From Pandoraea pnomenusa (GTDB lineage Bacteria; Pseudomonadota; Gammaproteobacteria; Burkholderiales; Burkholderiaceae), in contig NZ_CP009553.3 in assembly GCF_000767615.3 (NCBI RefSeq), forward strand, positions 434,001 to 498,000: DNA of 64,000 bases. The letters run 5' to 3'. Made by a program: the position numbers and the translations under genes. The notes beneath the pieces were generated by a model, which was given only the letters and a program-made list of their open reading frames with translations, had not been told where the DNA came from and ran no database searches. The stretch's first letter is position 1. Each line of letters begins with the position of its first letter. Below are positions 10,768 through 19,142 of this stretch, one piece after another.

Positions 10768-10781
10768 AAGGAAGACGCGCT

Positions 10782-11393
10782 ATGATGGTTTTGTACTCGG
10801 GCACGACGTGCCCCTTCTCCCAGCGTTGCCGGCTGGTCCTGTTCGAAAAGGGCATGGATTTTGAAATCCGTGACGTCGATCTGTTCAACAAGCCGGAAGA
10901 CATTGCGGTGATGAATCCGTACGGTCAGGTGCCGATTCTTGTTGAGCGCGATCTGATTCTGTACGAATCGAACATCATCAATGAGTACATTGACGAGCGC
11001 TTCCCGCATCCGCAGTTGATGCCGGCGGATCCGGTGCAGCGTGCCCGTGCGCGATTGTTCCTGTTCAATTTCGAGAAAGAGTTGTTTGTGCATGTGAGTG
11101 CACTCGAGAACGAGAAGGGCAAGGCGGCCGAGAAGACGCATGAAAAGGCCCGCGCTTCGATTCGTGATCGTCTGACGCAGCTTGCGCCGATTTTCGTGAA
11201 GAACAAGTACATGTTGGGCGAGGAGTTTTCGATGCTCGACGTGGCGATTGCTCCGTTGCTGTGGCGTTTGGATCATTACGGCATTGAGTTGTCGAAGAAT
11301 GCTGCGCCGTTGATGAAGTATGCCGAGCGGATTTTCAGCCGTCCGGCGTACATTGAAGCGCTGACGCCGTCCGAAAAGGTCATGCGTCGCTGA
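10782..11393 (+). CDS. sspA: SspA, stringent starvation protein A (GST-fold)
   Basis: 203 aa. SspA binds RNA polymerase and alters promoter choice under starvation and acid stress; it keeps a glutathione-transferase fold but is not a typical transferase. The N-terminal thioredoxin-like half starts MMVLYSGTTCPFSQRCRLVL, and QVPILVERDLILYESNIINEYID is the conserved GST glutathione-site region; the C-terminal helical domain follows. It lies directly upstream of sspB, the normal order in beta- and gammaproteobacteria. Confidence 0.94.
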   Translation: MMVLYSGTTCPFSQRCRLVLFEKGMDFEIRDVDLFNKPEDIAVMNPYGQVPILVERDLILYESNIINEYIDERFPHPQLMPADPVQRARARLFLFNFEKELFVHVSALENEKGKAAEKTHEKARASIRDRLTQLAPIFVKNKYMLGEEFSMLDVAIAPLLWRLDHYGIELSKNAAPLMKYAERIFSRPAYIEALTPSEKVMRR

Positions 11394-11467
11394 TGCGTTG
11401 ATATGCCCGCTGGCGAGGCGGCCCGGGAAGGATGTGGGCGGGCTTCGCGGCGGGAAGAGTTGCTTAT

Positions 11468-11926
11468 ATGCCGGAAACATCTACCAAGCCTTATCTTTTG
11501 CGCGCGCTGTACGAGTGGTGTACCGACAATGGGTACACGCCGTATTTGGCCGTGCATGTCGATGCCAGAACGCGAGTCCCGCGCGAGTTTGTGAAAGATG
11601 GCGAGATCGTGCTGAACATCAGCTTCGATGCCACGAGCGGACTGCAGATGGGCAACGACTTGATTGAATTCAGCGCTCGTTTCGGCGGCATTTCACAGAA
11701 GGTGGAAGTGCAGGTGTCGAACGTGCTGGCGATATATGCCCGGGAGAATGGACAGGGGATGGCGTTCCCGGTCGACAAGCAGGCAACTGCCGAAGAGGGG
11801 ATCGAGCTGGAAGCGGTGCCGTCGGTGCAGGAGTCGGTCGACGAGGATCCGGATCCGACGCGTCCTGGCGGGAATGGGGCGACTGGCGGCAACGCCGGAC
11901 GCGCACATCTGAAGGTGGTGAAGTAA
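11468..11926 (+). CDS. sspB: SspB, ClpXP adaptor protein
   Basis: 152 aa. SspB captures ssrA-tagged proteins and delivers them to ClpXP. The folded domain (about residues 1-110) contains the family's TKPYLLRALYEWCTDNG start and NISFDATSGLQMGND. A long acidic, Gly-rich linker leads to the short C-terminal ClpX-binding tail ending HLKVVK, which matches the known tail type. The ATG at 11468 gives the family N-terminus; the open frame upstream overlaps non-coding sequence. Confidence 0.94.
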   Translation: MPETSTKPYLLRALYEWCTDNGYTPYLAVHVDARTRVPREFVKDGEIVLNISFDATSGLQMGNDLIEFSARFGGISQKVEVQVSNVLAIYARENGQGMAFPVDKQATAEEGIELEAVPSVQESVDEDPDPTRPGGNGATGGNAGRAHLKVVK

Positions 11927-12045
11927 TTCGAGACGGCGGGCGCGGGGTGAGGCGATACACTGCACACCAATGCCTGCCGTAGCGAGCGAATTTGCACCGA
12001 CAGGTAGTCGCAGTGACCGACGAATCGGTTACAATACACGACTTC

Positions 12046-12122
<77 letters not shown>

Positions 12123-12126
12123 TACT

Positions 12127-12163
12127 GTCGGGCCTTTGCGGCCGTTTTGAGCAAAGGCCCGAC
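12127..12163. terminator. Perfect hairpin beside attL
   Basis: GTCGGGCCTTTGC at 12127-12139 pairs perfectly with GCAAAGGCCCGAC at 12151-12163 around an 11-base loop. There is no clear T run. It probably ends transcription from the integrase gene and/or the tRNA. Confidence 0.6.
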
Positions 12164-12192
12164 GTTCGCAATCCCCCCCTGACGTTCGCAAT
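12161..12192 (+). repeat. Candidate integrase arm-type sites, left side
   Basis: GACGTTCGCAAT occurs twice, at 12161-12172 and 12181-12192, 39-70 bp from the attL core. The same CGTTCGCAATT word recurs in inverted form near attR. Paired arm-type sites flanking the core are expected for a tyrosine integrase; binding is inferred. Confidence 0.5.
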
Positions 12193-12196
12193 TCCT

Positions 12197-13225
12197 TCAT
12201 CGGGACGGCTTTACCGGGCGTGCGCCACGCGAATAATGGGCGGTCATCCCCGGCGTTGTGTGGCCTGCAAGACGCTGCGCCTCCTCCAAGCCCGACTCGA
12301 TCGCCTTTCGCGTCACGCTCCGCGCACGCAAGTCCCGGAACTGAAAATCCGCCTTGTCAATTTTGGCTTTGTCGCGCGCGTTGTCGAACCGCGAGCGCAG
12401 TTGGCCGCGCGTAAGCGGGTGCCCTTTCTCATCGCGCAGCAGGTACGGCGAGACGTCGACCTCGCTTCCTCGCCATGCCTGCAACGCATCAACGAGTTTC
12501 TTCAGCTCGCCGGTCACTTCGATAACGACAACGTTGCCGGTCTTCGCCTGCGAGAACCGAAGGTATCCGTTCGATATGTCCGTGCGCCGAACGGCGAGCA
12601 GATCGCCGGGGCGCTGGCTCGTCAGGTCTGCCAAGTCCATCGCGTTGCGAAGCGGTTGGTCGGCGTGCTTGTAAACGGCGTCGTACAGTTCGTCGGAGAC
12701 AAGCACGCCCTTGCGGCCGGTCTCTTTACGGCCACGAATACCGGCGCACGGGTTTGCCTGTGTCATGAGACCCCACAAACGGGCCTGATTTAGCGTCAAC
12801 GACAACACCGCCTTGGTGCGGTTGGCGGTGACGACGCCGCGCTTCTCTGCCGTTACCTGCCAGATTTGGGCAACGTCCGCAGGGCGGATGTCGTCAAGAG
12901 CGCGCTCGCCTAGTGTGCCTTGCAGGCGGGTGAGTATGATGTCGTAGAGGCGTCGCGTGGACAGCGCCTTGGCAGGCAACTCCTTCTTGCGATATTCGGT
13001 GACCAGTGCGGCAAACGTCGGCCGCACGTCGACGGCCGCGGAAGTGCGCAGCCCTTCGATCTCCGCCCACTTGACCAGTGCAGCTTGTCGGTCGTTGCCG
13101 AGCGGCTCCAAGATGCGCTTCCCGTCCGCCCAGCCGTGGTCGTAGTAATAGCGCACCGTCCCGTTGTCATTCACGCGGGTCCGGAAATTTGGAATCGCAC
13201 CGGGGTTGTTTGGCTTTCGTCCCAT
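12197..13225 (-). CDS. int: Phage integrase, tyrosine recombinase
   Basis: 342 aa. It should catalyse integration into and excision from tRNA-Thr. The N-terminal DNA-binding part is followed by a catalytic domain whose active-site residues appear as Arg in LTSQRPGDLL, the FRDLRARS motif with the second Arg, His in LAGHTTPGMTAHY and the Tyr nucleophile in HYSRGA. The gene points towards attL, 75 bp away, and overlaps no other gene; the small DUF4224 gene ends immediately upstream, a pairing typical of integrase-excisionase cassettes. Confidence 0.93.
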   Translation of the reverse strand: MGRKPNNPGAIPNFRTRVNDNGTVRYYYDHGWADGKRILEPLGNDRQAALVKWAEIEGLRTSAAVDVRPTFAALVTEYRKKELPAKALSTRRLYDIILTRLQGTLGERALDDIRPADVAQIWQVTAEKRGVVTANRTKAVLSLTLNQARLWGLMTQANPCAGIRGRKETGRKGVLVSDELYDAVYKHADQPLRNAMDLADLTSQRPGDLLAVRRTDISNGYLRFSQAKTGNVVVIEVTGELKKLVDALQAWRGSEVDVSPYLLRDEKGHPLTRGQLRSRFDNARDKAKIDKADFQFRDLRARSVTRKAIESGLEEAQRLAGHTTPGMTAHYSRGARPVKPSR

Positions 13226-13453
13226 TTACGCGGCATTGAGGTTTAAAGGGGGCGGGCTAGGGCGAGCGTCCGGCGAGATCTGGCCGCTGGCGATCCCCAA
13301 GCGCTTGTCATGATACGCCCGAGCAATAAGCACCCTGCCGCGCGAGTCGATCTCATGCGGCCATCGGTTGGCGGATAACCACCGAACTTGCCGCTGGCGA
13401 ATCGGGGTTCCAGTCAACTCGCGCACTTCCGTGCGGGAGAGGTAGAGGCTCAC
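13226..13453 (-). CDS. DUF4224 protein, candidate excisionase
   Basis: 75 aa from a GTG start. It resembles the DUF4224 family in its core (LYLSRTEVRELTGTPIRQRQ, then NRWPHEIDSRGR), small proteins found next to phage integrases and thought to act in excision. The GTG at 13453 has AGGAGG at ideal spacing and overlaps the primase stop by four bases (GTGA). The stop abuts the integrase start. The excisionase role is inferred from position. Confidence 0.75.
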   Translation of the reverse strand: MSLYLSRTEVRELTGTPIRQRQVRWLSANRWPHEIDSRGRVLIARAYHDKRLGIASGQISPDARPSPPPLNLNAA

Positions 13454-16161
13454 GATGCCTCCTTTGCGAACACCCAGCACTTGATAGTCGTGGGGGCAGT
13501 AGGACTGCCATCACGAGCGTAGATCGCACTCTTGACGGTGGTGTATTCGATGAAGCGACGACGCTTGCTGGTCCGCAGTACCTGCTTGAGATCGCGCAAC
13601 AACGGAATCTGCTGGCGCCGATCGGCGGCGACTTGCACGAAGTGGTTGAGGTTCACGGCGATCAACTCGGGATCGTGCGAGTGATTCAGCCGTGGTTGGT
13701 CGGCACCGTCGAGATAGTCGAATGCTTCCCAGAACTCGCGCACCATCGGGTGATCGTCGTTGATCGCTTCCTGCCGCTCGACGGCCATCGCTTCGACCTG
13801 GCCGGCAAGCGCAGCCCTCTGCTCATCCGTGAGCTTTACGACGTGGCACAACGCATCAGCCAATGCCATGAGCTGGCCGTGGTTCTTCGCTATTCGGGTC
13901 GACTTTATGCCGGGATTCGCGAGCAGCGCCTTCTCATGCAGTGCCGCTCGCTCCTCCACCGTTTTCAGGATCGCCGCTTCGGCCTTCGTGGCCCGGAGAA
14001 TGAAGCCCGACACGGCTTCGGTCGGGAGGCTCTCGAGCGCCATAGCTGCCTCGCGCGTGCGTGGCGTCTGGCCGGATGTGTCGAAGTGCAGATGCACAAT
14101 GCGCTGAAGGATAGGCACAGACGCGTTCACAGTGGCGTTCTGGCTGATGACGATAGCGCCGCGGAACGGCGGCTCATACGTCTCGTTGCCGCCGGTCGCC
14201 ATGCCCCGGGCGCGCACGCTGCGGCCGTTGTACGCCGTTTTCAGCTCGTCCCAATCAAATGACTTGACGTGGGTCTTGTCTTCGCCGATGCGCTCGCGGT
14301 CTGACTCGATCAGGACGACGGGCAGGCCAGACACCTGCGCGAAATTGCGTGCCCGAGCTGCCAACGATGACTTGCTTGGGTCGAAGCCCTCGTAGTCGCG
14401 TCGGCCGAACAGCTTCCAGAGGAATTCGATCAGTGTGGACTTGCCCGCGCCAGCCTCGCCGACGATCTCGAGAAACGGATATGACTTTTGCGTCGCGCGA
14501 ATCTGCTCGGCAAAAAGCGACCCCAGCCAGTAGGCCAGCGCGGCAAGTCCTTTCGCTCCGAAGCATGTCCACAACAGGTTTATCCAGCCTTCCTGATACT
14601 CCTTCGGGTCGTCGTTGATCGACAGCGCCACGGACTGATTCAGTGACTTCACGGCCAGCTTGCCAATCTCGAAGAAGTCTTCGCCGTTGATGTGATGGAC
14701 GCGACCGTCTTTGACCGCGAGGTCACCCAGAACGTAGCAGCCGTACTCGCGGCTGTAGCCGATGAAGTCAATCGTTTCCACGCTTTTGATGTTGAAGAGC
14801 TGCCGTTCCATCATTCGCTCGAGCATGCTGCTGGTTCCGGAATAGACCGCGCCCGGCGCGATACCGAGCAAGCGTTTTTTGAACTCGCTGGCCGTGGAGA
14901 TCTGTGAGCTGGAAAACGTGTTTTTCACGGCCGGGCCGTCGTGAGGAAACTGCACGCGGAAGTAATACCAGCTTTCGTCGGTGATTCGGTTTTGCTGAAA
15001 GTACAGCGGCATCGGAAAGCAATTTGCAATAGGGCGGATGGTGCCTGCCTGCTGCAGTGCCTTTTCACGCTTTTGCTCGTCGCTCATGTCGGCGGCGTGG
15101 GGCCAATCTTCGATTTCGTCGCGTGCCTTGTTGTAGCGGTCGAGATCGAACTTGAACCAGTACAACCGCTTGCCGAATTCGAAGTCAAACTCGGAGCGGT
15201 GACCGTCGCTGTGCGAGTAAATGAGCATCCCCTTCTCGCTGGCACTCTTCGCGATGAGCACCGCGCCATGATGGCGGTATTCGGCCAAACCTTCTTTCGA
15301 GAGCCGGTGGCGTTTCGCGTCGTCGTTGTGTCGGTCGAGCAGGTGCAGGTCGTTCCAGTCGATCTTGCGATTGCCGTTCTGTGGAATCTGTGCGGCGGAA
15401 CACTTCCAGCCAGACTCTCGTGCCCGTTCGACGTGCTTGCGGGTGAAGCTACTGCCAGCGGCGTCTCCATCGAGCGCCCAGACAAGGGCGGGGCGATCAC
15501 TGCCAGACTCCGACAACGTCATTGCGAGGTCGCGCAGTGCGTGCTCGGGGTAGTTGTTGCATGACATCATGGCCACGGCGGCGATGCCGTGATGATGGAG
15601 CGCGATCGCGTCGAAGATGCCCTCGACAAGCCACAGCTCATGCACTCCCTGAAACACCAGAACGGGCGGTTTCCACCATTGCCCTTGATATTGGAGACCG
15701 GGATTGAAGCGTGCTTTCTTTTTACCGAAGCGGCCAGGCTTGTCGATGAGCCGCTCCCAATATCCGCCAGCGAACGGAAAGCGCACGGTCGACGTGGCCG
15801 CGTTCGCGTCCCGGTCGAAATACTGCTCCTGTGTGTACCACCCGCCAACAACGGCAATGTCGAAGCCGCGAGCCTCCCGCATGTACGCGTCGGCTGCTGC
15901 GTTGGGATTGGTTTCGGTGGGCGTCTGGTAGCGATCTGTCCAGCTCTCGAACAGGTCGGGATAGATCTCCTTGACGTGACCTTCCCATGCGCACTTACTC
16001 AAGCGGCCACAACGAAGAACCCACGGGTGTTCGGCGTGCGTGTAAAGCTCCTTCTTGCCGCAATCCGGACACACCCCTTGACGCAAGTAGCCGCCGCGCT
16101 CCTTGAACTGGTAATCGTTCAACAGGCGGGGCAGGAGTTCTTTATGAAGGCTGTTTTCCAT
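13450..16161 (-). CDS. Toprim primase-helicase for phage replication
   Basis: 903 aa, similar in plan to the P4 alpha protein. A CHC2-type zinc finger (CPDCGKKELYTH ... LRCGRLSKCAW) lies near residues 30-65, a Toprim domain around residues 165-250 (WLVEGIFDAIALHHH and ALDGDAAGS), and a helicase core with Walker A (EAGAGKS) in the second half, at about residue 570. Phages of the true P2 type instead use gene A nicking-type replication, so this prophage has a different replication module. The GGTAACC iteron field near attR is a candidate origin for it. Confidence 0.85.
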   Translation of the reverse strand: MENSLHKELLPRLLNDYQFKERGGYLRQGVCPDCGKKELYTHAEHPWVLRCGRLSKCAWEGHVKEIYPDLFESWTDRYQTPTETNPNAAADAYMREARGFDIAVVGGWYTQEQYFDRDANAATSTVRFPFAGGYWERLIDKPGRFGKKKARFNPGLQYQGQWWKPPVLVFQGVHELWLVEGIFDAIALHHHGIAAVAMMSCNNYPEHALRDLAMTLSESGSDRPALVWALDGDAAGSSFTRKHVERARESGWKCSAAQIPQNGNRKIDWNDLHLLDRHNDDAKRHRLSKEGLAEYRHHGAVLIAKSASEKGMLIYSHSDGHRSEFDFEFGKRLYWFKFDLDRYNKARDEIEDWPHAADMSDEQKREKALQQAGTIRPIANCFPMPLYFQQNRITDESWYYFRVQFPHDGPAVKNTFSSSQISTASEFKKRLLGIAPGAVYSGTSSMLERMMERQLFNIKSVETIDFIGYSREYGCYVLGDLAVKDGRVHHINGEDFFEIGKLAVKSLNQSVALSINDDPKEYQEGWINLLWTCFGAKGLAALAYWLGSLFAEQIRATQKSYPFLEIVGEAGAGKSTLIEFLWKLFGRRDYEGFDPSKSSLAARARNFAQVSGLPVVLIESDRERIGEDKTHVKSFDWDELKTAYNGRSVRARGMATGGNETYEPPFRGAIVISQNATVNASVPILQRIVHLHFDTSGQTPRTREAAMALESLPTEAVSGFILRATKAEAAILKTVEERAALHEKALLANPGIKSTRIAKNHGQLMALADALCHVVKLTDEQRAALAGQVEAMAVERQEAINDDHPMVREFWEAFDYLDGADQPRLNHSHDPELIAVNLNHFVQVAADRRQQIPLLRDLKQVLRTSKRRRFIEYTTVKSAIYARDGSPTAPTTIKCWVFAKEAS

Positions 16162-16174
16162 ACGTCACTTCTGG

Positions 16175-16423
16175 TCAGTATTTTGCGACTTCCTCGGGGT
16201 GAGCGGCACGCCAGCGCATGAACGGCGCGCGGATCTCGCTCAAGAAAATCGCAGCGGCATCGTGGTTGGTCTCCAGCTCACGCCGCGAGCTGACATTGCA
16301 CTTGATGTGGATCAGCTCGACGGCGTCATCCGGCGTGAACGCGTGGCCTGAGATGTCCTCAAGCCACGCGAGGAATACGCGGTCGTTGCACCAGATCCCG
16401 GCGAGCTGTGCGAGGCCTTTCAT
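16175..16423 (-). CDS. Hypothetical phage early protein
   Basis: 82 aa (MKGLAQLAGIWCND...). Mixed helical, no motif I recognise. The ATG at 16423 overlaps the upstream stop as ATGA, so translation is probably coupled; a GTG three codons earlier has a better spaced GGGAGG and could be the true start. It lies just upstream of the primase-helicase in the same operon. Function unknown. Confidence 0.65.
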   Translation of the reverse strand: MKGLAQLAGIWCNDRVFLAWLEDISGHAFTPDDAVELIHIKCNVSSRRELETNHDAAAIFLSEIRAPFMRWRAAHPEEVAKY

Positions 16424-16884
16424 CGAATGCACGTGAATACCTCCCCGGCGGGCACCTGTGCCGCCGTTCTGAGCGCGAACTGGTGAGCCTCGAGCTGCTC
16501 GCGACGGGTCGTGATCTTCTGTAGATCGTCGGTGAGGGTCAGGCCGCGCGCGATCGCTCGGAACTGATCGCCGGTGACGCCGAGCCGATTCTCGGTCATG
16601 TAGCGCTTCCCGACCTCCGAAACCGCGATGGCGGCTTCGGAGAGCGCTTCGCGCACGTCGGGCGTGAAGTAGGCGACGGCGAGCGCCTGTCCAACGTTGA
16701 TGCGAAATGCCAGCGTGTGCCAGGACTCTTCCGTGGCCATGCCGGTGCGCAGCTTCTCGAGTTCCTCGTGGGGCACGAGCATGAGTTGGCACTCGGCGGC
16801 ACTGTTGTGACGAAGGATGATCGGGATGCGGCGCGCGCTTGGCACGTAGGCACGGCGCTGCTTGCGATGCTTGCTGGTTGGCAT
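16420..16884 (-). CDS. Hypothetical phage early protein
   Basis: 154 aa, basic N-terminus (MPTSKHRKQRRAYVPSARR) and a mostly helical body. I recognise no domain with certainty; similar proteins of this size occur in the early operons of Burkholderia and Ralstonia P2-like phages. It overlaps the next gene by four bases, which supports a true coding unit. The upstream open frame was not used because a good ATG at 16884 lies before the preceding gene's stop at 16898. Confidence 0.7.
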   Translation of the reverse strand: MPTSKHRKQRRAYVPSARRIPIILRHNSAAECQLMLVPHEELEKLRTGMATEESWHTLAFRINVGQALAVAYFTPDVREALSEAAIAVSEVGKRYMTENRLGVTGDQFRAIARGLTLTDDLQKITTRREQLEAHQFALRTAAQVPAGEVFTCIR

Positions 16885-16897
16885 GGCAGTCTCCGTA

Positions 16898-17158
16898 TCA
16901 GGCGTGACCGGCCGGGAAGTCCGACAGTTCAACGACGAAGGGAATGACCATGCGATTGACGGTGAGGCCGAAGCCATACGTCCATCCGCCGACCATTTGC
17001 GGGAGCGGGCACACGGTAGGGCGGTAACCAAGGGCGCGGCCGGCGTCGATGGCCTCCTCGAGTGGGCGGCCGCGGTGCGCCAGCATGAAGGCGACTGCGG
17101 CGGCCGGGACGAGAAACTCAGGGAACGACTCGGGCAGTCCGAAGGTGCGAATGTTCAT
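16898..17158 (-). CDS. Hypothetical phage early protein
   Basis: 86 aa (MNIRTFGLPESFPEFLV...). A hydrophobic patch (FLVPAAAVAFML) is near the N-terminus but is short and followed by charged residues, so I do not call it a membrane protein. Its ATG overlaps the stop of the 46-aa gene upstream as ATGA, which supports both. Function unknown. Confidence 0.65.
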   Translation of the reverse strand: MNIRTFGLPESFPEFLVPAAAVAFMLAHRGRPLEEAIDAGRALGYRPTVCPLPQMVGGWTYGFGLTVNRMVIPFVVELSDFPAGHA

Positions 17159-17295
17159 CGGGCACCTCCGATCCAGGCGAAGATTCGCGCGATGAGGCCA
17201 CGCACGCCGCGGTCTCGGTTGTAGGGCCCTTCAATGGTGTAGCCGCCCAGGGCAGAGCGGTGGATCAGGTCACAACGGGAATTGCGATGGCGCAT
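17155..17295 (-). CDS. Small hypothetical phage protein, 46 aa
   Basis: A 46-codon reading frame (MRHRNSRCDLIHRSALGG...) that starts at ATG 17295 after AGGAGC and ends with a TGA that overlaps the next start (ATGA). The good ribosome site and the coupled overlap, in line with the other early genes, support it. A hydrophobic C-terminal patch (LIARIFAWIGGAR) might bind a membrane. Function unknown. Confidence 0.6.
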   Translation of the reverse strand: MRHRNSRCDLIHRSALGGYTIEGPYNRDRGVRGLIARIFAWIGGAR

Positions 17296-17312
17296 GATTG
17301 CTCCTGCTACGG

Positions 17313-17528
17313 TTAATCGCGGTCGCCGGCAGCCAGACGTTTCACGTCGACGCGGGAGATCTCGCGGGGTGACGGCAGAGGCACGGCGGGCCGGTTCAGG
17401 GCGCAGCGGGCGACGACTGCCAAAGTGGTACGCATGAACGGGGTGAGGGCTTCTACTGGGGTATCGTCCAGGCCCATCGCGCGTTGTACGCGGCGCAGCT
17501 CGTCGGCCGGAACAGCGTTCTTACTCAT
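17313..17528 (-). CDS. Hypothetical phage early protein
   Basis: 71 aa (MSKNAVPADELRRVQRAMGL...), helical, no recognised motif. GGGAGG lies ten bases before the ATG at 17528. A terminator at 17562-17601 sits just upstream on the same strand, so this gene may begin a separate transcript. Function unknown. Confidence 0.6.
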   Translation of the reverse strand: MSKNAVPADELRRVQRAMGLDDTPVEALTPFMRTTLAVVARCALNRPAVPLPSPREISRVDVKRLAAGDRD

Positions 17529-17561
17529 GCTTTGCAGCCTCCCGTTCAAGGAAATTTGGGT

Positions 17562-17601
17562 AAAAAAATCCCCTCGCGCCGCAGGGGCGCGATGCGAGGG
17601 G
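17562..17601 (-). terminator. Rho-independent terminator after ogr-like gene
   Basis: On the minus strand an 8-bp stem (CCCCTCGC with GCGAGGGG) around a GC-rich loop is followed by a run of seven T. It lies 26 bp past the end of the Ogr-like gene. Confidence 0.75.
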
Positions 17602-17626
17602 AAACTGCGGTGAAAAGGTGAAGCGG

Positions 17627-18007
17627 CTAGGTGCCGGTGGGCTGTGCCGCGTTGGAATCCGCGAGCAGGTCCATCTGTCGGTGATCCTGCGGGAGGATCT
17701 TGGTTTTGCCGACCGGGAGGTAGACCAAAGGGTTCGGGTTCTGACTTGGAGTGAGCGTCACGGCGAGCTCCAGGAAGCCCTTCGACGTGAAGCAACAATC
17801 AGGCACGTTGACGCACTGGAAGTAGATCTCCTTCATCATGAGCGACAGCATGCGACTTGTCCGCACCTGCATCGGCTTCCCGCAGTGTGGGCACTTGAAT
17901 GCTGGGTTCCGTGCCGACGGCCTGCGCGGCTGCCGTTGCACGCTCCGAACCCTGCGGAGACGGAATTTCTTTCTGACTTGCTGCTTTTTCTGACGTACTG
18001 CTTTCAT
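17627..18007 (-). CDS. ogr: Ogr/Delta-like zinc-finger activator of late genes
   Basis: 126 aa. Ogr of P2 and Delta of P4 are zinc proteins that bind dyads upstream of late promoters and contact RNA polymerase. The family core is plain: CPHCGKPMQVRTSRMLS, then MMKEIYFQCVNVPDC, giving the CxxC and CxxxxC metal ligands and the RTSR stretch. The C-terminal 45 residues are extra. It overlaps the CII-like gene by four bases. Its likely targets are the four TGTTGT-N13-ACAACA dyads in this prophage. Confidence 0.85.
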   Translation of the reverse strand: MKAVRQKKQQVRKKFRLRRVRSVQRQPRRPSARNPAFKCPHCGKPMQVRTSRMLSLMMKEIYFQCVNVPDCCFTSKGFLELAVTLTPSQNPNPLVYLPVGKTKILPQDHRQMDLLADSNAAQPTGT

Positions 18008-18300
18008 GCCTCATCCCCGACATCCAGACCACACTCACCCAACCCACGCCGAGCGCACTCACAATGCGCGCCGACCTTGCACAGGGTCGTAATTGCTTCG
18101 AAATACCGATCACTGACCAGCCGATAGCCGGACGAAGAGAACAGTGCATCGATCTTGTCGATGACAATGCCCTGTCCACCGCTCAAGAAGCGGCTTACCT
18201 GCGATTCGTCCCAACCCACGGCCGCCATGGCGTTCTGCCGGCCAGGGCCGGTAAGTGCGCGACGCAGAGCGTGCTCGATTCGAACAGGCTGCTTTTTCAT
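18004..18300 (-). CDS. CII-like regulator
   Basis: 98 aa. It resembles the lambda CII family of helix-turn-helix transcription factors: a helical N-terminus, then MAAVGWDESQVSRFLSGG as the recognition helix region. In lambdoid phages CII favours lysogeny by activating repressor synthesis. Here it lies between the Ogr-like gene (ATGA overlap) and a small gene that faces the repressor. Function by homology of fold only. Confidence 0.7.
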   Translation of the reverse strand: MKKQPVRIEHALRRALTGPGRQNAMAAVGWDESQVSRFLSGGQGIVIDKIDALFSSSGYRLVSDRYFEAITTLCKVGAHCECARRGLGECGLDVGDEA

Positions 18301-18303
18301 TGC

Positions 18304-18582
18304 TCATCGTCCCTCAACGGATCTTGCGTGCTGTTGATCGTCGCGAGACTTAATGTCTGCGATGACGTTGGCGAACAAATTGGGGTTTCGGTCGCGCAGC
18401 GCGAGGGCTGTACGAACCAGAACGCGGCCGGCATAGGTGAAGGCCAGAACCTGTCCCGGAAATGCCTCGGAAGCGAAGGCATCCACGATCGCCTTCTCGG
18501 GATCTGTGAGCGAGATTGAAACCACATGCACGCGTATTCCGCGGGGGGAATAGCGACGCGCAGGTTTTGCGCATGTCGGCAT
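18304..18582 (-). CDS. Hypothetical protein divergent from the repressor
   Basis: 92 aa when started at ATG 18582 (MPTCAKPARRYSPRG...). It is the first early gene on the side facing the repressor, where P2 has cox, a small regulator that decides the lytic direction. I see no clear helix-turn-helix, so a Cox role is only a positional guess. A longer start at 18648 would run through the presumed operator region and is less likely. A second overlapping frame exists but has poorer residue composition. Confidence 0.5.
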   Translation of the reverse strand: MPTCAKPARRYSPRGIRVHVVSISLTDPEKAIVDAFASEAFPGQVLAFTYAGRVLVRTALALRDRNPNLFANVIADIKSRDDQQHARSVEGR

Positions 18583-18625
18583 GGCGATATACTCGGGATC
18601 GAAGCTATGAACAAGCTCGATATTA

Positions 18626-18641
18626 GTGCTCGTTTGAGCAC
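18626..18641. promoter_or_regulatory. Candidate repressor operator
   Basis: GTGCTC and GAGCAC form a 6-bp inverted repeat around GTTT, in the 81-bp gap between the divergent early gene and the repressor start at 18664. This is where a lysis-lysogeny switch operator should lie. Only one copy is evident. Confidence 0.45.
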
Positions 18642-18663
18642 ATGTCAAACAAATTGTTATCGG

Positions 18664-19083
18664 ATGACAACATTAGGTGAGCGCTTAAAGCAGGAGCGCA
18701 AACGTCTCGGGCTTAACCAAGAAGAGTTTGCGGCGCACGGTGGCGTGAAACGTTACGCACAGCTCAATTACGAGAACGGGTCGCGGAAGCCCGATTCCGA
18801 CTATTTGGCGGCGGTTGCTTCACTCGGCGTCGACGTGCTTTTTGTGCTCACTGGGCGTTGCGACCCCGGTAGCCTTCCTTCGGACGAGGCCGAACTGCTT
18901 CGCCGATATCGGGAGGCGTCGGACGCGCTCAAAGCGGCGGCACTCGGGGCGCTGATCGGCGGCGCGGCGCCAGCAAAGGTCCAGCAGAATTTTCACAGTG
19001 GGGTAAACATCGGCCAGCAGATCACGGGCAACGTGACAGCGCCGCAGGCCTTCACCGTTGGCGGTTCTAAGAAGAAAAAGTAG
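18664..19083 (+). CDS. XRE-family phage repressor
   Basis: 139 aa. An N-terminal helix-turn-helix (about residues 5-60: LGERLKQERKRLGLNQEEFAA ... NYENGSRKPDSDYL) is followed by a short helical part (EAELLRRYREASDALKAA) and a polar tail with the sequence QNFHSGVNIGQQITGN. It is too short for a LexA-like self-cleaving repressor, so induction must work another way; the LexA-boxed gene at 43889 is a candidate trigger. The ATG at 18664 gives the usual N-terminus; the frame is open upstream but crosses the operator. Confidence 0.85.
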   Translation: MTTLGERLKQERKRLGLNQEEFAAHGGVKRYAQLNYENGSRKPDSDYLAAVASLGVDVLFVLTGRCDPGSLPSDEAELLRRYREASDALKAAALGALIGGAAPAKVQQNFHSGVNIGQQITGNVTAPQAFTVGGSKKKK

Positions 19084-19142
19084 TCGTTGACCAGACGGGC
19101 CCCGCGCACACGCTGAAAAATGCGGGGCAAGGATTCGGGGTT